From: Minisyncoccota bacterium
Lineage (GTDB): Bacteria > Patescibacteriota > Minisyncoccia > Phycocordibacterales > UBA9973
NCBI GenBank assembly: GCA_018062425.1
Contig: JAGOSH010000004.1
Coordinates: 1 to 41,289 of the forward strand
Reading direction: 5' to 3'
DNA length: 41,289 nucleotides
The translations under genes were made by a program, and so were the position numbers. The notes below the pieces were generated by a model that saw only the letters and a list, made by a program, of their open reading frames with translations, made no database searches and was not told where the DNA came from. Shown here piece by piece: positions 35,715 through 41,289 of this stretch. Each line of letters starts with the position of its first letter. Positions within the stretch are counted from its first letter, which is position 1.

Positions 35715-38700
35715 TTAGTTTTTCTTCAAGTTAACGTCGAGCGCCAGACCGCGTAGATAATTTAGCATCACGTTGAAAGATGCCGGTGAGTTTGGTGGCC
35801 TAATTGGCTCGTTCTTGATAATAGAATCAAATGTCTGGGAGCGACCTTGTATATCGTCAGACTTAATCGTTAACATTTCACGTAGAGTGTAAGCTGCGCC
35901 GTAACCTTCGAGTGCCCACACCTCCATTTCTCCGAATCTCTGTCCGCCACCTTGAGCTTTACCACCGAGGGGTTGCTGAGTGATGAGCGAGTAGGGACCA
36001 ATCGAACGCATATGAATCTTGTCTTCTACCATGTGGTGAAGCTTCAACATATACATATAACCCACAGCTACTTTCTGCTCGAAAGCTTCGCCTGTGCGTC
36101 CATCGAAAAGTTTTACTCGGCCGTTGTCTGGGAAGCCAGCCTTTACTAATTCTTCACTGATTTCTTCATGAGTTGCTCCCAAGAAAGGAGGAACTATGGC
36201 TTGGTAACCCAAAGCATTCGCAGCGATACCCAAGTGCATTTCCAATATCTGACCCAAGTTCATACGAGACGGAACACCGAGCGGTGTAAGCACGATATCT
36301 ACCGGAGTACCATCTGCCATGTATGGCATGTCTTCTTCGGGTAGTACAGTCGAGATAACACCTTTGTTACCGTGACGGCCAGAGAGTTTGTCTCCAACTG
36401 AAATATTTCGAACCTGAGCAACTTCGATAACAATCTTCTTGATGATACCAGCCTCGAGAGTGTGACCCATTTCGCGAGAGAAAATCTTGACTCCGATGAT
36501 TCGTCCACGCTTGCCGTGCTCCATACGAAGTGAAGTGTCCTTCACATCGCGAGCTTTTTCAGCAAAGATAGAACGGAGTAGTCTTTCTTCTGGAGTAAGT
36601 TCAGTTTCACCTTTTGGAGTAATCTTACCAACCAAAATATCGTTTTCTCTAACTTCAGCACCGACACGCACTATACCGTCTTCATCCAAATCTTTGAGTT
36701 TCAATTCACCAACGTTTGGAATATCACGAGTAGTAATCTCGGGCCCTAGTTTAGTATCACGAACAACACAGGTAAATTCTTCTAAGTAGATAGAAGTAAA
36801 TTTACTATTCTTTACTAGTTTTTCAGAAATGATTATCGCGTCTTCAAAGTTTGAACCAGACCAAGAAAGGAAGGCTATGAAAGCGTTCTGTCCGATGGAA
36901 GCTTGTCCGTTAACTGTTGAAGTAGTATCAGCAAGTACGTCACCTTTTTTGACCTTGTCCCCTACGGATACTATTGGACGCTGATGGAATGTAGAGAAGT
37001 TGTTGTTTCGAAGGAAGTTTACCAAGGTGTATGTTTTTTCACTCTTGCCATCTATTACGATTTTTCTAGCATCAACGTATTTTACTGTTCCTTCTTCAAG
37101 AGCAATAACAACACGTCCAGAGTCACGAGCGATGTCTTCTTCGATACCAGTTCCAACGAGTGGAGCTTCTGGTAATACGCAAGGTACAGCTTGTTTCTGC
37201 ATGTTACTACCCATCAGTGCACGGTTGGCGTCATCGTGTTCCAAAAACGGAATCATCGAAGTAGCCAAAGAGAAAGCTTGGTTAGTAGCCACGTCAACAT
37301 AATCGATTTCAGTATTTTTGATTGTACCTGGTTCGCCTTTTACGCGAGCTGCTACAAATTCACTAGTTATCTTGCCATTCTCATCATAAGAAACTCCAGC
37401 ATGTCCGATGTTGAATTTTTCTTCTTCGAGTGCATTTAGATAAACCATTTCTCCGGTTATCTTACCGTTGGTTACTTTGATATATGGAGTTTCGATGATA
37501 CCGAAATCGTTGATCTTGGAATAAGTAGCAAGGTGAACCACAAGTCCGATGTTTGGACCTTCTGGGGTGTGAATAGGACAAATACGTCCGTAGTGCGAAG
37601 GGTGCACGTCACGAACTTCTAGACCTGCTCGCTCGCGAGTAAGACCGCCGGGACCAAGGGCACTAAGCTGACGAATATGCTCCATTTCACAGAGAATATT
37701 TTCCTGGTTCATGAACTGTGAAAGCTGGTTGGTGGTGAAGAATTCCTTGATACGAGCCTGAAGTGGTCGTTGGTTAATTATGTGAATAGGCAGTGCAGTA
37801 TCAGCGTCAACGATGGACATACGGTCCTGAATGTTACGCTTGATTTGCATCATACCGGTACGAACTTTTTGCTGTAGCATTTCACCTACGAAGCGCACAC
37901 GGCGTTGACCCAAGTGGTCGATGTCGTCGGCTTTTGCTCCTGGTTCGTTGCTAAGTTTTACAATGTAATCAAGAACTGTTATCAAATCTTCTTTAGAAAT
38001 AGTTCGGCGTAGAAGTTCTTCTTTGCCCATGTCTTTTTCGAAACGCTTGTTGAAACGGTAACGTCCAACTGGAGACAGGTCATATCGCTCAGGAGTAAAC
38101 AGAGAATTTATGAATTCTTTAGCGTTGTCCGGTGTAGCCATGTCCCCATCGCGTAGACGCTTGTAAACTTCGATATAAGATTCTGATACAATCTTGGCAG
38201 TATCTTTGGATAGACACATTTCAATAACTTTCTTTGACTCTGCGTCTGGGAAAGCACTCAATATTTCTTCGTTAGTAGTGAGACCTAAAACACGCAACAA
38301 AGACACAGCTGGGAATTTTCGCTTCTTGTCGATACGTACATATATAGCGCCGTCTGCCTCTGCTTCGAGTTCAATCCATACACCACGAGCTGGAATTATT
38401 TTTGCCCCGAAATACCTCTTGCCCTTACTCTCGGATTCAGTAAAGAAAACGCCAAAAGACCGCGCAAGTTGTGGAACTATTACGCGCTCTACGCCGTTTA
38501 TGATAAAAGTACCGTGCGGAGTCATCAGTGGAATTTCTGACATGAATATCTCCTGCTCTTTGATGGTACCTAAAATCTTGTTCTTCAATTTTACTCGAGC
38601 TTTCAAGTTTCCTTGATAAGAAACTTTATTTACCTTTGATTCATTTTCATCAGTTTTTGATTCACTGAGTGAGAACGAAGTAAACTCAAGTTCGAACTTT

Positions 38701-38870
38701 TTACCTGAGTAATCAGCAATCGGTGAAAATTCTTTGAAGACTTCACCAATACCGGTCTCGACAAGCCACTTGAATGATTGGAGCTGAGCTTCAATCAAAT
38801 TCGGAAACGCTGCGAGAGGCTTTTTGTACCTCCCGAAAACCTTCTTTGGACGCACAATAGATTTGGGCAT
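35715..38870 (-). CDS. rpoB: RNA polymerase beta subunit
   Basis: A 1051-aa beta subunit, much shorter than the 1342 aa of E. coli, lacking lineage-specific insertions. Landmarks are MTPHGTFIINGVERVIVPQL, the rifampicin-pocket region FFTTNQLSQFMNQENILCEM followed by RQLSALGPGGL, THEGPN-like HTPEGPNIGLV, the GQNAFIAFLSWSGSNFEDAI region, KLSGRHGNKGVIS, LTPLGVPSRMNLGQILE and the C-terminal GGKAQGGGQRFGEMEVWALE. In the pocket the common Asp and His positions read NQLSQFMNQENILCEMEHIRQ-like, i.e. some typical rifampicin-contact residues differ. First gene of the cluster with rpoC, dnaG and rpoD. Confidence 0.98.
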   Translation of the reverse strand: MPKSIVRPKKVFGRYKKPLAAFPNLIEAQLQSFKWLVETGIGEVFKEFSPIADYSGKKFELEFTSFSLSESKTDENESKVNKVSYQGNLKARVKLKNKILGTIKEQEIFMSEIPLMTPHGTFIINGVERVIVPQLARSFGVFFTESESKGKRYFGAKIIPARGVWIELEAEADGAIYVRIDKKRKFPAVSLLRVLGLTTNEEILSAFPDAESKKVIEMCLSKDTAKIVSESYIEVYKRLRDGDMATPDNAKEFINSLFTPERYDLSPVGRYRFNKRFEKDMGKEELLRRTISKEDLITVLDYIVKLSNEPGAKADDIDHLGQRRVRFVGEMLQQKVRTGMMQIKRNIQDRMSIVDADTALPIHIINQRPLQARIKEFFTTNQLSQFMNQENILCEMEHIRQLSALGPGGLTRERAGLEVRDVHPSHYGRICPIHTPEGPNIGLVVHLATYSKINDFGIIETPYIKVTNGKITGEMVYLNALEEEKFNIGHAGVSYDENGKITSEFVAARVKGEPGTIKNTEIDYVDVATNQAFSLATSMIPFLEHDDANRALMGSNMQKQAVPCVLPEAPLVGTGIEEDIARDSGRVVIALEEGTVKYVDARKIVIDGKSEKTYTLVNFLRNNNFSTFHQRPIVSVGDKVKKGDVLADTTSTVNGQASIGQNAFIAFLSWSGSNFEDAIIISEKLVKNSKFTSIYLEEFTCVVRDTKLGPEITTRDIPNVGELKLKDLDEDGIVRVGAEVRENDILVGKITPKGETELTPEERLLRSIFAEKARDVKDTSLRMEHGKRGRIIGVKIFSREMGHTLEAGIIKKIVIEVAQVRNISVGDKLSGRHGNKGVISTVLPEEDMPYMADGTPVDIVLTPLGVPSRMNLGQILEMHLGIAANALGYQAIVPPFLGATHEEISEELVKAGFPDNGRVKLFDGRTGEAFEQKVAVGYMYMLKLHHMVEDKIHMRSIGPYSLITQQPLGGKAQGGGQRFGEMEVWALEGYGAAYTLREMLTIKSDDIQGRSQTFDSIIKNEPIRPPNSPASFNVMLNYLRGLALDVNLKKN

Positions 38871-39018
38871 GGAAAAATTAGGGTTATCTAAACGCTTATA
38901 AATAAAAGCAAAAACAAACCTGCTGCTTTATGGGCTTATAAATATTCCAGCCGAGACTCAATCGTTACCACAGATACTATACATTTTCAATAAAAAGTCA
39001 AGTAAAATCTGGGGAAAA
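38871..39018 (-). promoter_or_regulatory. rpoB promoter and leader
   Basis: On the minus strand TTGACT (38996-39001), 16-nt spacer and TAGTAT (38974-38979), with a predicted start near 38967 and a leader of about 97 nt. The leader has a 10-bp direct repeat (GCTTATAAAT at 38894-38903 and 38934-38943, plus-strand reading). No terminator for trmD is visible before this promoter, so some read-through from trmD into rpoB is expected. Confidence 0.6.
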
Positions 39019-39681
39019 TTAGGATTTACTGCTCTTTGCCTTCCATTCTTCTATTTTCTTGTGATCCCCAGACAGGAGCACAGGTGGAACCTTGTAGTTT
39101 TTGTTCTTGTATTTCAGTATTTCTGGTCTGGTATAGACTTCGCTAGTCGAAACTCTTTCCTCTTCAAGAGATTCGAATTTACCCAATACTCCCGGGATCT
39201 GACGGGCAACACAGTCGACGACAATCATCGCAGGTAGTTCACCACCGGTTAACACATAATCCCCTATTGAAATCTTTTTGGTCTTTAAAATTTTATCCAC
39301 TCGTGCATCAATACCTTCATATCGTCCACAAATCAAGATTACATCTGTATATTTATTGGAAACTTTTTTAGCAAACTCTGTCGTAAATTTCTCAGCGCTG
39401 GGAATAAAATTAATAATGAGAGTTTTTTTCTTATCCTTTATCTTGGAAAGCGCTTTTTCTACTGCTTTCAGTATTGGCTCAGCTTTCATGACCATACCAG
39501 GGCCACCTCCATATGGACGCTCGTCCACTGGCTTATAATTGTTGGCAGTTTTAGGCAAGAAATCCCTCGGATTATAGAACTTAATAGAAACCTTCTTGTT
39601 TTCTATCGCCCGCCCCAAAATAGACTCTTGTACATAAGAGCTGAAAATATCTGGGAAAATAGTTATTATATGAAATCTCAT
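39019..39681 (-). CDS. trmD: tRNA (guanine37-N1)-methyltransferase
   Basis: A 220-aa SPOUT-class methyltransferase that methylates G37 of tRNAs to prevent frameshifting. Landmarks are FHIITIFPDIFSSYVQESILGRAI, DERPYGGGPGMVMKAEPI, the knot region ILICGRYEGIDARVD and SIGDYVLTGGELPAMIVVD, and the tRNA-binding C-terminal ESLEEERVSTSEVYTRPEIL and VLLSGDHKKIEEWK. The ATG follows immediately on the T run of the khpA terminator. rimM and rplS, its usual neighbours, are absent; rpoB follows instead. Confidence 0.97.
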   Translation of the reverse strand: MRFHIITIFPDIFSSYVQESILGRAIENKKVSIKFYNPRDFLPKTANNYKPVDERPYGGGPGMVMKAEPILKAVEKALSKIKDKKKTLIINFIPSAEKFTTEFAKKVSNKYTDVILICGRYEGIDARVDKILKTKKISIGDYVLTGGELPAMIVVDCVARQIPGVLGKFESLEEERVSTSEVYTRPEILKYKNKNYKVPPVLLSGDHKKIEEWKAKSSKS

Positions 39682-39723
39682 AAAAGAAAAACCGCGCTAT
39701 TTTTATAGCACGGTTTTTCTTTT
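39682..39723. terminator. Terminator between khpA and trmD, touching the trmD start codon
   Basis: Stem of about 18 bp with one mismatch (39682-39700 with 39705-39723; core CCGCGCTAT/ATAGCACGG) ending in TTTTTCTTTT on the minus strand, directly before the trmD ATG. On the minus strand the second arm contains TGC-TATAAA (-10 at 39702-39707), a possible promoter for trmD with a leader of about 14 nt. Confidence 0.8.
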
Positions 39724-39737
39724 ATGTATAGTTTGAT

Positions 39738-40070
39738 TTATATTCCTTTCAAATCTTCCATTGCCTGATCTACTGTCTTCAGTGTTGGAGAGGAAGCGTG
39801 ATGCACTTCTGATCTTGTTCCTCCTTCTGGTTCATTGATCTTTAGATTTACTCGAGCATTGTTCTTCATGCCGATTATTCGGAGCAAGGTTCGAATTGCC
39901 TTTGCTGTGTTACCCATGCGGCCAATGATTTTGCCCATATCGCTTGGATTAACTGTAAGAGTAATCAATACACCCATTTCGTCCACTGTCCTGTCGATTT
40001 TTACATCGTTTGGATTGTCTACCAGAGCCTTAACAACATACTCCAGAAATTCCTTATCGTTTTCTTGCAT
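39738..40070 (-). CDS. khpA: KH-domain RNA-binding protein, KhpA-like
   Basis: A 110-aa protein with one KH domain. Landmarks are the KFLEYVVKALVDNPNDVKI start and the GKIIGRMGNTAKAIRTLLRIIG segment with the GxxG loop (IGRMG), typical of KhpA/YlqC proteins encoded between rpsP and trmD. These proteins bind RNA, often as a heterodimer with KhpB, and affect cell division and translation in Gram-positive bacteria. The C-terminal 35 residues (EGGTRSEVHHASSPTLKTVD) are an extension beyond the usual about 75-aa family. Its own promoter lies in the gap after rpsP. Confidence 0.88.
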   Translation of the reverse strand: MQENDKEFLEYVVKALVDNPNDVKIDRTVDEMGVLITLTVNPSDMGKIIGRMGNTAKAIRTLLRIIGMKNNARVNLKINEPEGGTRSEVHHASSPTLKTVDQAMEDLKGI

Positions 40071-40125
40071 AAAATGATATTAGTTCTTTTTAAGAGAGCA
40101 GTAGAGCGACATACTGCCTAGATTA

Positions 40126-40154
40126 ATTATATCTTAGAGCAAAATAGAGCGCAA
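40126..40154 (-). promoter_or_regulatory. khpA promoter with hairpin leader
   Basis: On the minus strand TTGCGC (40149-40154), 17-nt spacer and TATAAT (40126-40131). Predicted start near 40119 and leader about 49 nt with a GCAGTA/TACTGC hairpin (40098-40117). A second -10-like TAATAT (40077-40082) 6 nt before the ATG would give a leaderless mRNA, so the choice is open. Confidence 0.55.
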
Positions 40155-40169
40155 GCAGAAGCTACGCTA

Positions 40170-40478
40170 TTATTTCTTCGCTTTGAGAGCTTTGCGCTTC
40201 TCGGTAGATTTCTTCATTGGCAAAACATTTTTCTTCTTGCCTTTGACGATACCTTTGTCTACCAAGAAATTATGCACAGTGTCAGACACCTGAGCACCCT
40301 TGCTCACCCAGTGACTGATACGTTCTTGGTTAAAAGAAGTCTCACCAGACTTTGGGTTGTAGGTACCAATAAGTTCCAAGAACTTGCCACTTTTAGCTGC
40401 GTTCTTTGAATCTGTAAGTACAACACGAAAAGCAGGGTCATTCTTTCGGCCGATTCGCTGTAATCTGATTTTTAACAT
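40170..40478 (-). CDS. rpsP: 30S ribosomal protein S16
   Basis: A 102-aa S16 protein: MLKIRLQRIGRKNDPAFRVVL at the start, GKFLELIGTYNPKSGE and ISHWVSKGAQVSDTVHNFL are conserved, and the tail is very basic. It begins the rpsP-khpA-trmD series. The promoter TTGCAT-N16-TAGACT (preceded by TGG) lies 7 nt before the ATG, predicting a leaderless or nearly leaderless mRNA. Confidence 0.97.
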   Translation of the reverse strand: MLKIRLQRIGRKNDPAFRVVLTDSKNAAKSGKFLELIGTYNPKSGETSFNQERISHWVSKGAQVSDTVHNFLVDKGIVKGKKKNVLPMKKSTEKRKALKAKK

Positions 40479-40485
40479 ATGAGTG

Positions 40486-40513
40486 AGTCTACCACTTTTT
40501 TACAGAAATGCAA
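40486..40513 (-). promoter_or_regulatory. rpsP promoter
   Basis: On the minus strand TTGCAT (40508-40513), 16-nt spacer ending TGG and TAGACT (40486-40491), 7 nt before the ATG at 40478. The -35 lies only 3 nt from the stop codon of the upstream repeat-protein gene, so no terminator fits between them. Confidence 0.6.
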
Positions 40514-40516
40514 ATA

Positions 40517-41289
40517 TTAGTGAAGGCTGTAGGAGCCTGGCGCTTTGTAGGCACCGGGTGTGACGTAGGCGCCGGGTGTAACGTAGGCGCCGGGTGTAAC
40601 GTAGGCGCCGGGTGCTACATAAGCAGCCTCGGTTGTATATGCAGCTTGAGTTGTGTAAGCGGCTTGAGCCAAGTAGGCAGCTTCGGCAGTATAGGCAGCT
40701 TGAGCATTGTAAGCAGCTAAAGCAGTGTAGGCAGCGTTGGTTGTGTAAGCGGCGTTGGTTGTGTAGGCTGCAATAGCTCCGTAAGAACCATTAGTCCAGT
40801 AAGCACCATTAGCTCCGTATGAGCCATCAGTCCAATATGCTCCCCCTGTTCCATAGGAACCATCTGTTCCGTATGAACCACTAGCTCCGTAGGAACCAGT
40901 GTCGCCGTAAGATCCGTTTGTTCCGTATGCTCCAGAATCTCCATATGATCCGTTAGTACCATAAGCTCCTGAGTCGCCGTAAGATCCGTTTGTTCCGTAT
41001 GCACCGTTATCTCCGTATGCACCGTTGGTACCATACGCACCATTATCACCATATGAACCATTAGTGCCATAAGCTCCTGAGTCGCCGTAAGATCCGTTAT
41101 CGCCGTATGCTCCACTGTCTCCATAAGCTCCAGAATCTCCATATGATCCGTTAGTACCATAAGCTCCTGAGTCGCCGTAAGATCCGTTATCGCCGTATGC
41201 ACCGTTGTCGCCATACGATCCATTATCTCCATAAGCTCCACTGTCTCCGTATGAACCATTATCTCCGTATGAACCATTATCTCCGTATG
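40517..41289 (-). CDS. Tyr/Gly-rich hexapeptide-repeat protein, 5' part outside the window
   Basis: On the minus strand an open frame enters at the right edge and ends at TAA (40517-40519), giving 257 codons of the C-terminal part. From the edge to about 40870 it is a run of 18-nt units encoding (S/A)YG(D/T)(N/S)G, for example SYGDNG, AYGDSG and AYGTNG. It then shifts to (S/A)Y(G/W)(T/A)xG, to AAYTTN/AAYTAE/AAYLAQ-like units, and finally to four AYV(T/A)PG units before KAPGSYSLH at the end. The strict hexad with Tyr at the same place throughout shows the frame is real. No start codon is in the window. It is probably an exported, disordered or fibrous surface or adhesive protein; composition resembles no family I can name. 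There is no C-terminal membrane helix. Confidence 0.75.
   Translation of the reverse strand, partial: YGDNGSYGDNGSYGDSGAYGDNGSYGDNGAYGDNGSYGDSGAYGTNGSYGDSGAYGDSGAYGDNGSYGDSGAYGTNGSYGDNGAYGTNGAYGDNGAYGTNGSYGDSGAYGTNGSYGDSGAYGTNGSYGDTGSYGASGSYGTDGSYGTGGAYWTDGSYGANGAYWTNGSYGAIAAYTTNAAYTTNAAYTALAAYNAQAAYTAEAAYLAQAAYTTQAAYTTEAAYVAPGAYVTPGAYVTPGAYVTPGAYKAPGSYSLH
40563..40614. repeat. Tandem 18-bp repeat, near-identical copies
   Basis: Three copies of ACGTAGGCGCCGGGTG start at 40563, 40581 and 40599, encoding successive AYVTPG units on the minus strand. Their near identity, compared with the degenerate repeats upstream, suggests recent expansion by slippage or unequal recombination. The longer, less exact array of 18-bp units runs from about 40620 to the window edge. 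Confidence 0.8.

Noticed and set aside
40717-41277. Met/His/Thr-rich open frame on the minus strand over the repeat region
   Set aside because: It is the wrong frame of an 18-nt repeat. The frame ending at 40517 gives a regular Tyr-Gly hexapeptide ladder that continues through the degenerate units, which the Met-rich frame does not.
40560-41289. CRISPR array
   Set aside because: The repeats are contiguous 18-bp coding units without unique spacers and keep a reading frame.

Overview
The window reads as chromosomal DNA of a Candidatus Patescibacteria (CPR) bacterium, most likely of the Paceibacteria/Parcubacteria type. The support is compact informational genes with CPR-like variants (a ProRS without the editing insertion, a short RpoB and RpoC, an unusual S2 N-terminus), a membrane-anchored Clp-type ATPase, small cell-envelope gene sets, almost no Shine-Dalgarno sequences, and many genes whose -10 box lies 6-7 nt before the ATG (leaderless transcription). 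This assignment is inference from gene content; no 16S rRNA gene is present.

Layout. 1-3.2 kb: cell-wall enzymes (MltG-like transglycosylase, GH73-like glucosaminidase), a small two-helix membrane protein and two paralogous anchored proteins. 3.2-8.1 kb: a higher-GC block with two leftward genes of Bacteroidota character, including a 1135-aa SprB-repeat protein. 8.5-11.2 kb: a membrane Clp ATPase, a candidate small RNA, the RNase P RNA and a small gene. 11.3-13.4 kb: a second Bacteroidota-like block, one PKD-repeat protein with a short T9SS-type C-terminus. 13.7-17.8 kb: a two-gene surface-protein operon (Ig/FN3 repeats; Tyr-rich repeats). 17.8-24.1 kb: DUF192 protein, arginine-decarboxylase-like enzyme, and the proS-mreB-mreC-tgt operon. 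24.1-26.2 kb: rpsB-tsf-small membrane protein, then tRNA-Thr. 26.2-29 kb: glycosyltransferase and thiol-redox proteins. 29-39 kb: a leftward rpoB-rpoC-dnaG-rpoD cluster. 39-40.5 kb: trmD, khpA, rpsP. 40.5 kb to the end: the 3' part of a Tyr/Gly-rich hexapeptide-repeat protein that runs out of the window.

The most interesting material is the pair of Bacteroidota-like surface-protein cassettes. Each has an upstream promoter resembling those of the surrounding genes (TTGACT or TTGACA, 17-nt spacer, extended -10), then a long hairpin in the leader, then a large secreted protein, then a strong terminator. This looks like domesticated foreign DNA under local control, although assembly chimerism must be excluded. 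Other leads are a bidirectional promoter in which one palindromic -35 box (TTGCAA) serves both rnpB and an opposing candidate sRNA, the repeated TGN-TANAAT-N6/7-ATG leaderless arrangement, an array of hairpins after the first foreign block, and the partial repeat protein at the right edge, whose true frame has no start codon in the window.
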